24,724 bases of DNA from DASUBV01 sp035763085 (GCA_035763085.1 DASUBV010000352.1:1-24724); one strand, 5' to 3'. Counted from the stretch's first letter, positions 7,577 to 15,079 are shown. Notes: generated from the sequence alone by a model not told the origin. Numbers and translations: made by a program.

Positions 7577-8319
7577 CCGGCGTGCTGGAGGGCAAGGGCG
7601 CGGTGGTCACCGGCGGGTCGCGCGGCATCGGCGCGGCCATCGTGCGGAGGCTGGCTGCCGATGGCGCCGCGGTCGTCTTCAATTTCGCCCGGAGCCGCGA
7701 CGAGGCGGCGCAGGTCGAGAAGGGCGTGCGGGAGGCCGGCGGGCAGGCCTGGGCGATCCAGGCCGACCTGCGCGACCCTGGCTCCGCGGAGGAGCTGATG
7801 GGCGCCGCCGGCCACAACCTCGACGGCCTCGACATCCTGGTGAACAACGCAGCGCTGGAGGTCGCCGCAACACCGATCGCGGACACCACCGAGGAGCTGT
7901 TTGACGCGGTCATGAACGTGAACGCCAGGGCAGCCTTCCTGACGATCCGCCAGGCCGCCCGGAGCATGCGCGATAACGGCCGGATCATCAACATCTCCAC
8001 GGCCAACACAACCCGGCCGGCGCCGGGGATCGCCGCGTATGTGGCCAGCAAGGGCGCCCTGGAGCAGCTCACCCGGGTGGCGGCGCTCGAGCTGGGGGCG
8101 CGTGGCATCACCGTCAACGCGGTCTGCCCCGGCGCCACGGACACGACCATGCTGCGCAATGCCAACCCGCCCGAAGCCCTGGAGCAGGTGCCCGCGCTGA
8201 CCCCGCTGGGCCGCCTCGGTCAGCCGGCGGACATCGCCGACGTGGTCGCCCTGCTGGCCAGCCCCGACGGCCGGTGGCTCACCGGGCAGGTCATCAACGC
8301 CGCCGGCGGCCTGGCCTAA
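7573..8319 (+). CDS. Short-chain dehydrogenase/reductase (SDR), FabG-like
   Basis: Translation begins at ATG 7573, inside the stop of the acetyltransferase gene, and gives 248 residues. Classical SDR marks are present: TGGSRGIG (13-20, dinucleotide loop), an ADLRD acidic stretch, NNAA (91-94), NVN (115-117), YVASK (Y156, K160), and the C-terminal GQVINAAGG. Counting 13 residues back from Tyr156 places Thr143, next to Ser142, at the usual catalytic Ser site. The R38-40 region (FNFARSR) suggests NADP(H) preference, which is inference. The substrate is unknown. The coupling with an acetyltransferase suggests a small two-step modification pathway. It converges with the LapA-domain gene with a 4-bp overlap of stops. 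Confidence 0.92.
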   Translation: MTGVLEGKGAVVTGGSRGIGAAIVRRLAADGAAVVFNFARSRDEAAQVEKGVREAGGQAWAIQADLRDPGSAEELMGAAGHNLDGLDILVNNAALEVAATPIADTTEELFDAVMNVNARAAFLTIRQAARSMRDNGRIINISTANTTRPAPGIAAYVASKGALEQLTRVAALELGARGITVNAVCPGATDTTMLRNANPPEALEQVPALTPLGRLGQPADIADVVALLASPDGRWLTGQVINAAGGLA

Positions 8320-8771
8320 GTCGGGGTACCTGCCTGGACATCCTGCTTGCGGTGGCGCTTGGCGGTCTTGCGCAGCTGCAGGATCCGCGCGGTGCCGGGC
8401 ACGACGACCAGCAGCACCCCGAGCACGGCCGCGAGCAAGAGCGCGACGCCGAGCGGGATGCTGCCCTCGGCGCCGAAGAAGCTGATCTTCACCGACTGGC
8501 TGTTCTCCAGGATGAAGATGAGCAGCAGGAGAAGTACCAGCGCGAACAGGGCCAGTACCACCCAGGCATTGCCGGCCCTGGTGCGGCGCACCTTGTGATG
8601 CGGCGGTGCTGGCTGGGCCGCCTGAGCGGGCTGAGCCTGAGCGGGCTGGGGCTGGGCTGGCTGGGGCTGGGCGGGCTGAGCCGCGTGGCCCGCCGCGCCG
8701 GCTGGCCCTTGCTGCGGCGCCGCCGGCTCGGGAGCGGCGGCCTGCTGGCCGCCGCCTGGTGGCACGGTCAT
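8316..8771 (-). CDS. LapA-domain (DUF1049-like) inner-membrane protein with Pro/Gln/Ala-rich N-tail
   Basis: This 151-residue protein has a low-complexity cytosolic N-terminus (residues 5-57, repeated PAQPQ units). It then has a basic stretch (KVRRTRAGN), a first membrane helix at about 69-88, the short ILENSQSVKISFFG segment, and a second helix at about 105-125, ending in a basic tail. The two-helix layout with N-S-x-x-V-x-I-x-F-F between the helices is typical of lipopolysaccharide-assembly-protein-A-like domains, which are common in actinobacteria where the role is not established. The start is ATG at 8771 with GGGGAGG 10 bases before it. Confidence 0.8.
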   Translation of the reverse strand: MTVPPGGGQQAAAPEPAAPQQGPAGAAGHAAQPAQPQPAQPQPAQAQPAQAAQPAPPHHKVRRTRAGNAWVVLALFALVLLLLLIFILENSQSVKISFFGAEGSIPLGVALLLAAVLGVLLVVVPGTARILQLRKTAKRHRKQDVQAGTPT

Positions 8772-8843
8772 CTGCGATCAGCCTCCCCCGGGTAGCTGTA
8801 TCGCGCGCCCTGCCCAGAAAGAGCCGGCCTAATCATGGCCGTC

Positions 8844-8864
8844 CTGCAGGCTGGCCGCCTGCAG
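8844..8864 (-). terminator. Hairpin after the mca operon
   Basis: A perfect 8-bp inverted repeat CTGCAGGC/GCCTGCAG with a 5-base loop lies 20 bases past the end of the small membrane gene and before the LapA-domain gene. It would separate those units. There is no T-run. Confidence 0.45.
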
Positions 8865-8883
8865 TGTCCGGGATTTTACGGGG

Positions 8884-9099
8884 CTACTGGCCCGGCGGCT
8901 TGCCGCCCGAGCCCACGCCGGCCGCCGCCTTCTGCCGGGCCTCTTCTTCCTGCCGGGCGGCCGTGTTCACCTTGCGCAGGTGCCTGGCCATGGACCGGAA
9001 GACGAAGAACAAGACGACGCCCATGCCGAAGACGACCAGGAACCCGATCGTGCCCGGCTGGGCAAGCAGACCCGGCGACGCGGCCAGCACGTGGCTCAT
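8884..9099 (-). CDS. Small single-pass membrane protein coupled to mca
   Basis: The start is set at ATG 9099, which overlaps the mca stop as ATGA and has GGGAGAGGG 7 bases upstream; this gives 71 residues. A GTG two codons earlier is less likely. A membrane helix spans about residues 17-37 (GTIGFLVVFGMGVVLFFVF). A basic stretch (RSMARHLRKV) and a charged Glu/Gln/Lys tail predicted to be helical follow. A small membrane protein next to mca is a conserved actinobacterial arrangement, resembling Rv1083 beside Rv1082 in M. tuberculosis from memory. The function is unknown; coupling suggests that it is made together with Mca. Confidence 0.85.
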   Translation of the reverse strand: MSHVLAASPGLLAQPGTIGFLVVFGMGVVLFFVFRSMARHLRKVNTAARQEEEARQKAAAGVGSGGKPPGQ

Positions 9100-10052
9100 G
9101 TGCACACCCTCTCCCGGATCCCGGCGAACAGGTCATCCTCGGGAATCTCAGTATCCACCACCGACCTGGCCAGATGGTAATCCTCGGTCGGCCAGGCGGC
9201 CTGCTGCAGCTCGACCGGGCAGGCGAACCAGGAGCCATGCGGGTCGATCTGGGTGGCGTGCGCCAGCAGTGCCTGGTCCCGGGTGGTGAAGTAGTCGCCG
9301 CACGGCACCCTGGTGGTGATCTCCAGGCGCTTGCGGCCGTCGGGGTTGTCCTTCCACTCGGCCAGCCGCTGGGCGTACGGGGACTCCAGGCCGGCGGCCA
9401 CCATCGCCTCGTGCAGGGCGGTGAACCGGGCCAGGTGGAAAGTGACGAAGTAGTACAGCTTGAGCGGCTGCCACGGCTCGCCGCAGCCCGGGTAGCGGTC
9501 CGGGTCGCCGGCGGCCTCGAAGGCCTCCACGGCGACCTGGTGGGTCTTGATGTGGTCAGGGTGCGGGTAGCCGCCGTTCTCGTCGTAGGTGAGCATCACG
9601 TGCGGCCGGAACTCGCGCACGGCCTCGACGAGCGGGCGCGCGGCGCTCTCCAGCGGCGCCAGCGCGAAGCAGCCCTCCGGCAGCGGGGGCAGCGGGTCCC
9701 CCTCGGGCAGGCCGGAGTCGGTGAAGCCCATGAAGCGCTGGCTGACGCCGAGGATCTGGCGGGCGGCATCCATCTCGGCCCGCCGGACGCTGGCCAGGCT
9801 GGCGCGGATCTCCGGCCGCTCCATGGCCTTGTTGAGGATGTCCCCGCGCTCGCCTCCGGTCATGGTGCAGACCAGCACGGGCACGCCGTCGTGCACGTAG
9901 CGGGCCATCGTGGCCGCGCCCTTACTCGACTCGTCGTCGGGGTGGGCGTGCACGGCCATCAGCCGCAGCTCGCCATCGGCCGGCGCACAGTCCGGGCCGG
10001 CCACGAGGGGCTGGCGGACGCTGGCACCAGGGTCATGACTAACGGCAGGCAA
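9096..10052 (-). CDS. mca: Mycothiol S-conjugate amidase
   Basis: Mca cleaves mycothiol conjugates of electrophiles and antibiotics at the GlcN-Ins amide bond, releasing a mercapturic acid for export and GlcN-Ins for recycling. The 318-residue protein has the zinc-binding AHPDDE motif (H37, D40), the Mca/MshB pattern SSKGAATMARY, TGGERGDILN, and TYDENGGYPHPDH (H164-H167). The C-terminal ATQIDP segment and WPTEDYHLARS match Mca rather than the shorter MshB deacetylase. The start is TTG at 10052 with AAGGGA before it. The first 28 residues go beyond the usual Mca N-terminus, so a later start (GTG at 10004) is possible, though it has no ribosome binding site. It is cytosolic and supports the view that the organism makes mycothiol. 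Confidence 0.96.
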   Translation of the reverse strand: MPAVSHDPGASVRQPLVAGPDCAPADGELRLMAVHAHPDDESSKGAATMARYVHDGVPVLVCTMTGGERGDILNKAMERPEIRASLASVRRAEMDAARQILGVSQRFMGFTDSGLPEGDPLPPLPEGCFALAPLESAARPLVEAVREFRPHVMLTYDENGGYPHPDHIKTHQVAVEAFEAAGDPDRYPGCGEPWQPLKLYYFVTFHLARFTALHEAMVAAGLESPYAQRLAEWKDNPDGRKRLEITTRVPCGDYFTTRDQALLAHATQIDPHGSWFACPVELQQAAWPTEDYHLARSVVDTEIPEDDLFAGIRERVCT

Positions 10053-10407
10053 GGACGGTCCCTTCAGTAACTAGCATCAGGCTCGCGCATCGGGCATATC
10101 ACCCAGAACATACGACACAGATCAGCAATCTCGCTCAGCGCGAACAGCAGCGGTGCCCGGCAGAGAACACCGCGACAGCGTGAGAGCGGGGGCGCTAACA
10201 GGAGGCTATCGTGCAGCACAACAAGGGTATCGGCGACCGGCATTCCCGCGCTGACCTTGCCGGCCTGCAGGTTACGCGTGGCCGGCCAGACCATTGACAA
10301 GGTGCGACTTACTCGCGGAGCCTTGTTAGCCTCGAAGGATTACCCCCAACCGGGTCCGACTGGGCCCTGCGGAAAGAGCAAGTTCCGCGTCCACGCGAGG
10401 AGTACCC
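10053..10407. other. mca-greA divergent intergenic region
   Basis: These 355 bases separate two divergent genes and are less GC-rich near 10080-10140 than the neighbouring genes. I see no full-size gene. The only translatable item with a good ribosome binding site is the 28-codon ORF at 10211. Promoters for mca (leftward) and greA (rightward) must lie here, but no clear paired -35/-10 set is visible. In several actinobacteria a DUF4307 membrane protein gene occupies this slot; none is seen here. Confidence 0.6.
10211..10297 (+). CDS. Possible 28-residue small ORF upstream of greA
   Basis: GTG at 10211 is preceded by AGGAGG with 5-base spacing, the best ribosome binding site in this region. 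It opens a 28-codon frame ending in TGA at 10295-10297. The peptide is basic and polar (VQHNKGIGDRH at its start, RGRPDH at its end) and has no hydrophobic segment. It could be a leader peptide of greA, a free small protein, or chance. It is too short to judge by codon use. Confidence 0.35.
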   Translation: MQHNKGIGDRHSRADLAGLQVTRGRPDH

Positions 10408-10908
10408 GTGACCGAAACCCGCGATGACACCGTCACCTGGCTCACTCAGGAGGCGTACGACCGGCTTAAGGCCGAGCTCGATCACCTTTCGGGTCCTGGT
10501 CGCATCGAGATCGCCAAGAAGATCGAGGCTGCCAGGGACGAGGGTGACCTGCGGGAGAACGGCGGTTACCACGCGGCCAAGGAGGAGCAGGGCAAGCAGG
10601 AGGCCCGGATCCACCAGCTCACCCAGATCCTGGAGAACTCGCGCGTCGGCATGGCGCCCCGCACCGATGGCGTGGTCGGTCCGGGGATGACAGTGACTGT
10701 CCGGTTCGCGGGCGACGATGACGAGGTCACGTTCCTGCTGGCCTCGCGGGAGGAAAGCGGCGCGCCGATCGACGTGTACTCGCCGCGGTCTCCGCTGGGC
10801 ATGGCCATCTCGGGCAAGAAGGTCGGCGACACCGCCAGCTACAACCTGCCGAACGGCCGGGCCGCGACCGTCGAGATCCTCGAGGCGGTGCCCTACGGCG
10901 GCATGTAA
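10408..10908 (+). CDS. greA: Transcription elongation factor GreA
   Basis: GreA enters the secondary channel of RNA polymerase and stimulates cleavage of backtracked transcripts. The 166-residue protein has the N-terminal coiled-coil hairpin (about 15-80) with the acidic tip GDLREN, where D47 and E50 correspond to the catalytic pair D41/E44 of E. coli GreA, followed by the GGYHAAKEEQ helix. The C-terminal FKBP-like domain (about 88-166) includes SPLGMAISGKKVGD and ends in VEILEAVPYGGM. The start is GTG at 10408, 5 bases after GAGGAG. It diverges from mca, an arrangement found widely in actinobacteria. Confidence 0.97.
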   Translation: MTETRDDTVTWLTQEAYDRLKAELDHLSGPGRIEIAKKIEAARDEGDLRENGGYHAAKEEQGKQEARIHQLTQILENSRVGMAPRTDGVVGPGMTVTVRFAGDDDEVTFLLASREESGAPIDVYSPRSPLGMAISGKKVGDTASYNLPNGRAATVEILEAVPYGGM

Positions 10909-10984
10909 GTAGATCTGCCAGCCGGGGCGCGATGAGGGCGCCAGCGCGCGGCGGCGTCAGCCTGGGCTGAATGTTCTTCGCCGG

Positions 10985-11530
10985 TCAGGTCGCCGGCCGG
11001 GACGAGCTGCGCTCGGCGGTGCTCCGGATCGCCTGCGACCTGGCCGGGGCGCACGCCACCGCGCGGACCAGCGGCAGCACCCGGTAGGAGACCGGCACGG
11101 CCAGCGCGATCACGGTGGAGGTCCGCAGCACGCCGGGCACGTCCACGATCGCGTCCACCACCCGCTGCAGGTCGGCGTTGTCCCGGGCCACCACCCGGCA
11201 CAGCATGTCGCCCGAGCCGGTGATGGTGTGCACCTCCAGCACCTCGGCGATGCGGGCAAGCTGCCCGGCCACCGGCTGGTGCCCGCCGGCCTGGCGGATC
11301 TCCAGGGTGATGAAGGCGGTGACGCCGTGCCCGATGGCGGCCGGGTCGATGTCGGGCCCGTAGCCGGTGATCACGCCGCGGTCCTGGAGCCGGTCCAGGC
11401 GGGCCTGGACGGTGCCGCGGGCCACGCCGAGCCGCCGGGATGCCTCCAGCATGCCGCCCCGCGGCTCGGCCGCGAGCAGCCCGATGAGCCGCGCGTCCAG
11501 CTCGTCCAGCGCCCCCTCGAGCGAGCTCAT
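10985..11530 (-). CDS. Lrp/AsnC-family transcriptional regulator, probable regulator of hpd
   Basis: The 181-residue DNA-binding protein has an N-terminal helix-turn-helix (about 8-58: LDELDARLIGLLAAEPRG, then RRLGVARGTVQARLDRLQDRGVI). The C-terminal RAM effector domain (about 68-150) includes AFITLEI, VLEVHTITGSGDMLCRVVA and GVLRTSTVIAL. A disordered Arg/Ser/Ala tail of about 25 residues goes beyond the usual family length. The start is ATG at 11530, 4-5 bases after GGGGGAGGA. It diverges from hpd across 148 bases that contain a strong palindrome. Family members usually sense amino acids, so control of hpd by tyrosine, phenylalanine or a keto acid is a reasonable inference. A similar AsnC-hpd pairing occurs in Streptomyces, from memory. 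Confidence 0.92.
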   Translation of the reverse strand: MSSLEGALDELDARLIGLLAAEPRGGMLEASRRLGVARGTVQARLDRLQDRGVITGYGPDIDPAAIGHGVTAFITLEIRQAGGHQPVAGQLARIAEVLEVHTITGSGDMLCRVVARDNADLQRVVDAIVDVPGVLRTSTVIALAVPVSYRVLPLVRAVACAPARSQAIRSTAERSSSRPAT

Positions 11531-11584
11531 CCAGTCCTCCCCCGATCGACCAGCAGACTGTACAGGATCACCATCGTCAGCCCG

Positions 11585-11600
11585 TTATGGCTAGTCATAA
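11585..11600. promoter_or_regulatory. Candidate Lrp/AsnC operator between the regulator and hpd
   Basis: TTATGGCTAGTCATAA is a 16-bp palindrome with a single mismatched pair, AT-rich at its ends, in the middle of the divergent region. It overlaps a -10-like CATAAT (11596-11601) facing hpd. Size, symmetry and place suit an Lrp-type dimer site. Binding is inferred. Confidence 0.5.
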
Positions 11601-11678
11601 TGTACTGCGATTTCCATGACAGTTGCACATGTTGTCGGCTGGGTTGATGCTGTCGCCACCGGCGAAAGGAGCACAGCG

Positions 11679-12776
11679 ATGGCACAGCAAGCCGACGAGT
11701 TCCCGGTCCTGGGCATGGACGCCGTGGTGTTCGCGGTCGGCAACGCCCGGCAGGCGGCGCACTTCTACACCAGTGCGTTCGGGATGCGCTGTGTGGCCTA
11801 CCGGGGCCCGGAGACCGGGTGCCGGGATACGGCGAGCTATGTCCTGGAATCGGGCAACGCCCGTTTCGAGCTGCGCGGCGCGGTGCGCGCCGGGACGATG
11901 CTCGGCCAGCACGTGGCTGAGCACGGCGACGGCGTGGTGGACCTGGCCATCACGGTCCCGTCGGCCGAGGCGGCCTATGAGTACGCGGTCACCCGCGGCG
12001 CGAGAGGCCTGGCCGAGCCGGCCGTGCACGAGGACGCGCACGGCAAGGTGGTGCTGGCCGCCATCGCCGCCTACGGCGACACGCGGCACACGCTGGTCGA
12101 GCGGTCCAACTACTCCGGCCCGTACCTGCCCGGCTACGTCCCGGCCGGAGAGATGCCGGGGCCGGGCCCGTTCTTCACCGAGATCGATCACTGCGTGGGC
12201 AACGTCGAGCTCGGCCGGATGGACGAGTGGGTGGGCTTCTACGGCCAGGTCATGGGCTTTACCAACATGAAGGAGTTCGTCGGCGACGACATCGCCACCG
12301 AGTACTCCGCGCTGATGAGCAAGGTGGTCGCCGACGGCACCCGCAAGGTCAAGTTCCCGATCAACGAGCCGGCCGCCGGGAAGAAGAAGTCGCAGATCGA
12401 CGAGTACCTGGAGTTCTACGGCGGGCCCGGAGTCCAGCACATCGCGCTGGCCACTGACGACATCGTCGCGGCGGTGCGGGGCATGCGGGCGGCCGGCGTG
12501 GAGTTCCTGGACACCCCCGGCAGCTACTACGACACCCTGGGCGAGTGGGCCGGCGACACCCGGGTGCCGCTGGAGGAACTGCGCGATCTGAATGTGCTGG
12601 CCGACCGGGACGAGGACGGCTACCTGCTGCAGATCTTCACCAAGCCGGTGCAGGACCGTCCCACGGTCTTCTTCGAGCTGATCGAGCGGCACGGCTCACA
12701 GGGGTTCGGCAAGGGCAACTTCAAGGCGCTGTTCGAGGCAATCGAGCGGGAGCAGGCCCGGCGCGGCAACCTGTAG
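11679..12776 (+). CDS. hpd: 4-hydroxyphenylpyruvate dioxygenase
   Basis: This Fe(II) enzyme converts 4-hydroxyphenylpyruvate to homogentisate, the second step of tyrosine degradation. Homogentisate may also feed melanin-like pigment. The 365-residue protein has two vicinal-oxygen-chelate halves. The iron ligands are visible as H171 (EIDHCVGNV), H254 (GVQHIAL) and E333 (FFELIERHG). The stretch KVKFPINEPA and the C-terminal QGFGKGNFKALFEAIEREQ are typical of the family. The start is ATG at 11679, 7 bases after GAAAGGAG; an in-frame upstream reading from 11616 lies across the control region. No homogentisate dioxygenase gene is in the window. It is probably controlled by the divergent Lrp/AsnC protein. 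Confidence 0.97.
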   Translation: MAQQADEFPVLGMDAVVFAVGNARQAAHFYTSAFGMRCVAYRGPETGCRDTASYVLESGNARFELRGAVRAGTMLGQHVAEHGDGVVDLAITVPSAEAAYEYAVTRGARGLAEPAVHEDAHGKVVLAAIAAYGDTRHTLVERSNYSGPYLPGYVPAGEMPGPGPFFTEIDHCVGNVELGRMDEWVGFYGQVMGFTNMKEFVGDDIATEYSALMSKVVADGTRKVKFPINEPAAGKKKSQIDEYLEFYGGPGVQHIALATDDIVAAVRGMRAAGVEFLDTPGSYYDTLGEWAGDTRVPLEELRDLNVLADRDEDGYLLQIFTKPVQDRPTVFFELIERHGSQGFGKGNFKALFEAIEREQARRGNL

Positions 12777-12796
12777 TCAGCACCTGCCGGCTCCCG

Positions 12797-12857
12797 GCTA
12801 GCGCCCGCTCTTATTTCCCGCCGGTCCCCGCTAGCTCCTGCCCGGATCCCCGCTAGC
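12797..12857 (+). repeat. Three short GCTAGC-centred direct repeats
   Basis: The unit CCNGCTAGC-N-CC-Y-GC-Y-C occurs three times in the 119-base gap between hpd and the RDD gene, with GCTAGC at 12797-12802, 12830-12835 and 12852-12857. The spacing is irregular (33 and 22 bases). The purpose is unknown; it could be a protein site cluster or slippage product. Confidence 0.45.
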
Positions 12858-12895
12858 GCCTGCTCGGAGTCCCGCGATTAGGGCATCATGGCTGC

Positions 12896-13831
12896 ATGAC
12901 GCAGCCGCCTGGCGGGGAAGGCTCGCAGGAGCCGTACCCGCAGTCCCCGCAGGATCCGCAGGGGCCGCAGTCCTATCCGGGTCCGCCGCCTGGCTACCCC
13001 CAGCAGGATTACGGGCAGCCCCAGTACGGCCAGCCCCAGTACGGCCAGCCGCAGTACGGGCAGCCGGAAGCCCAGCCCGGTTACGGTGAGCCCCAGTACG
13101 GCCAGCCGCAGTACGGGCAGCCGGGGGCCCAGCCGGGTTACGGTGACCCGCAGCACGGGCAGGCGCAGTACGGGCAGGCGGGAGCCCAGCCGGGTTACGG
13201 TGCGCCGCAGTACGGCCAGCCCCAGTACGGCCAGCCCCAGTACGGGCAGGCGCAGTACGGGCAGGCGCAGCCCTATCCGGGCGGCCAGGGCTACCCAGCC
13301 GCGTACACCGACCCCGCGCTGGCCGAGCGGTGGAAGCGGCTGGTGGCCTGGCTCATCGACGCGGTCATCCTGGGCGTCATCGGAAGCCTGCTGCTCATCC
13401 CCGCGCTGGTCCGGCTGAGCCACCGGCTGAACAGCCTGGCCAACCAATATCCCGATCCCAATACCCTGGCCGCGCAGGCCGCCATCCGCCACGCCCTGGG
13501 CGGCATCCTCGGGCCATTTCTGCTGGTCTGGCTGCTGAGCGTGGTCATCTCGCTGGCCTACTACTGGCTCCTGACTGCCTTCGGGGGCGCCACGCTGGGC
13601 AAGCGCGCGGTGGGCACCAGGGTTGTGTCGGCATCGGACCGGACCCTTGTCGGCCTGGGTGCGGCGGCAGGCCGCGCGGCCGTGTTCATCCTCGGGCCGG
13701 TGATCCCGTTCTTCGGGCTGGTCGACAACCTGTTCCTGCTCTGGGACCCGCAGCGGCAGTGCCTGCACGACAAGGCCGCGAGGACCCTGGTGGTCAGGAA
13801 AGAGGCTGTCGGCGCCCGGCCGTGGGGTTAG
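12896..13831 (+). CDS. RDD-family membrane protein with Gln/Tyr/Gly/Pro-rich repeat N-terminus (proline-rich antigen type)
   Basis: The 311-residue protein opens with about 140 low-complexity residues built of PQYGQ units and longer EAQPGYG-type spacers. The RDD domain follows: ERWKRLVAWLIDAVIL with Arg149 and Asp155, membrane helices at about 152-170, 205-226 and 261-283, the TLGKRAVGTRVV stretch, and the terminal WDPQRQCLHDKAARTLVV. RDD proteins are membrane proteins with proposed transport roles, but the function of this type is not known. It is comparable to Pra (Rv1078) of M. tuberculosis, which also sits near metB and cbs. The start is ATG at 12896 with only a weak ribosome binding site (TTAGGG). 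Its end overlaps the ilvA stop by 4 bp. Confidence 0.88.
   Translation: MTQPPGGEGSQEPYPQSPQDPQGPQSYPGPPPGYPQQDYGQPQYGQPQYGQPQYGQPEAQPGYGEPQYGQPQYGQPGAQPGYGDPQHGQAQYGQAGAQPGYGAPQYGQPQYGQPQYGQAQYGQAQPYPGGQGYPAAYTDPALAERWKRLVAWLIDAVILGVIGSLLLIPALVRLSHRLNSLANQYPDPNTLAAQAAIRHALGGILGPFLLVWLLSVVISLAYYWLLTAFGGATLGKRAVGTRVVSASDRTLVGLGAAAGRAAVFILGPVIPFFGLVDNLFLLWDPQRQCLHDKAARTLVVRKEAVGARPWG
13011..13270 (+). repeat. In-frame tandem repeat encoding PQYGQ units
   Basis: Units of 15 bases close to CCCCAGTACGGCCAG are repeated many times inside the RDD gene, with three larger blocks starting at each AGCCGGGTTACGGTG-like segment. The third-base changes between units suggest that the peptide is selected, not only the DNA. 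Copy number may differ among strains. Confidence 0.85.
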
Positions 13832-15042
13832 CTGAAGATCAGGGTGTAGCCGGTCTTGCGGAGCTGGCTGATGACGGTGTCGCTGTGGCCATGACCGCGC
13901 GTCTCCACCTGCAGCATGACCTCGGCCTCATCCACGTGCAGGTCAGCGGTGACCCGCTCGTGGACCACGTCGATGACGTTGGCGCCGAGGTCGGCTAGCT
14001 CGGATAGCAGGGTGGCCAGTGCGCCGGGCCGGTCCGGGAGCCGGCAGCGGAACGCCAGGTAGCGGCCGGCCGCGGCCAGGCCGTGCCGGAGCACCTTGGC
14101 CAGCAGCAGCGGGTCAATGTTGCCGCCGGACAGCACCACCACGACCGGTGGCTCGAACAGGGCCGGGTGCTCCAGCAAGGCGGCCACCCCGGCCGCTCCG
14201 GCCGGCTCCACCAGCTGCTTGGACCGCTCCAGGCAGGCCAGCAGGCCGCGGGACAGGTTCTCCTCCGAGACGGTGACGACCTGGGCCTCCAGCCTGCTCA
14301 GGATGGCCGTGGTCAGCTCGCCGGGGCTGGCCACGGCGATGCCGTCCGCCATCGTCGCCCGCGCGGTGACGCTGAGCGGCCGGCCCGCCGACAGGGAGCC
14401 GGGGAACGGTGCCACCGCCTCAGCCTGCACGCCGATGACCCGGGTGCCGGGCAGCCGGTCAGCGGCCGCGATGGCGATGCCGGCCGCCAGCCCGCCGCCG
14501 CCCACCGGCACCGCGATCGTGCGGGCCGCGGGGCACTGCTCGGCGATCTCCAGGCCCACCGTGCCCTGGCCGGAGATCACGTCCGGGTGCTCGAAGGGGT
14601 GGATGAAGACCGAGCCGGTTTCCTCGGCCAGCCCGCGGGCGCGCGCGAGCGCGTCCTCCACGGACGTGCCGTGCAGGACCACCTCGGCGCCGTAGCCGCG
14701 GGTGGCCGCCACCTTAGGCAGCGGGGCTCCGGTGGGCATGACCACGGTGGACCGCGCGCCGAGCATGGTGGCCGCGAGTGCCACGCCCTGGGCGTGGTTG
14801 CCGGCGCTGGCCGCGACCACGCCGCGGGCCCGCTGCTGCGGGCTCAGCCCCGCGATGCGCACGTACGCGCCGCGCACCTTGAACGACCCGGTGCGCTGCA
14901 GGTTCTCGCACTTCAGGTAGACCGGGCCGCCGACGAGCTCGGACAGGGCACGGGACGGCAGCAGCAGTGTCTGCCGGATGGTCCCGTTCAGGATGGTGGC
15001 GGCATCGACGACGTTGTCGATGGTCACCGGGATTGACGCCAT
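13828..15042 (-). CDS. ilvA: Threonine ammonia-lyase with C-terminal ACT domain
   Basis: This PLP enzyme deaminates threonine to 2-oxobutyrate, feeding isoleucine synthesis or catabolism. The 404-residue protein has the PLP lysine K55 (TGSFKVRGAY), ASAGNHAQGVA, the phosphate-binding VPVGGGGLAAG loop, EPAGAAGVAAL and VVLSGGNID. A single ACT domain covers about 328-402 (FRCRLPDRPGALATLLSEL). The length and single ACT fit the shorter threonine dehydratase class, often called catabolic, rather than the 500-residue E. coli IlvA, so feedback control may differ. The start is ATG at 15042 with a weak ribosome binding site. It lies 37 bases downstream of the ROK kinase on the same strand, so co-transcription is likely. 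Confidence 0.95.
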   Translation of the reverse strand: MASIPVTIDNVVDAATILNGTIRQTLLLPSRALSELVGGPVYLKCENLQRTGSFKVRGAYVRIAGLSPQQRARGVVAASAGNHAQGVALAATMLGARSTVVMPTGAPLPKVAATRGYGAEVVLHGTSVEDALARARGLAEETGSVFIHPFEHPDVISGQGTVGLEIAEQCPAARTIAVPVGGGGLAAGIAIAAADRLPGTRVIGVQAEAVAPFPGSLSAGRPLSVTARATMADGIAVASPGELTTAILSRLEAQVVTVSEENLSRGLLACLERSKQLVEPAGAAGVAALLEHPALFEPPVVVVLSGGNIDPLLLAKVLRHGLAAAGRYLAFRCRLPDRPGALATLLSELADLGANVIDVVHERVTADLHVDEAEVMLQVETRGHGHSDTVISQLRKTGYTLIFS

Positions 15043-15079
15043 GCCTGAAGTGTCCCACCGCGGGTGTCCCGCCGCCTGG

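Noticed and set aside
10064..10300. 78-codon minus-strand frame between mca and greA
   Set aside because: It has no ribosome binding site and no domain, and it sits in the promoter region of two divergent genes.
10294..10332. Consensus TTGACA at 10294 as -35 box for greA
   Set aside because: The only -10-like hexamer downstream (TAGCCT, 10327-10332) is 27 bases away, too far for a normal promoter; no better partner is seen.
10926..10970. Possible bidirectional terminator between greA and the Lrp gene
   Set aside because: The best stems are only 5-6 bp (GGCGC/GCGCC and TCAGCC/GGCTGA with a 2-base loop), which is chance level in this DNA.
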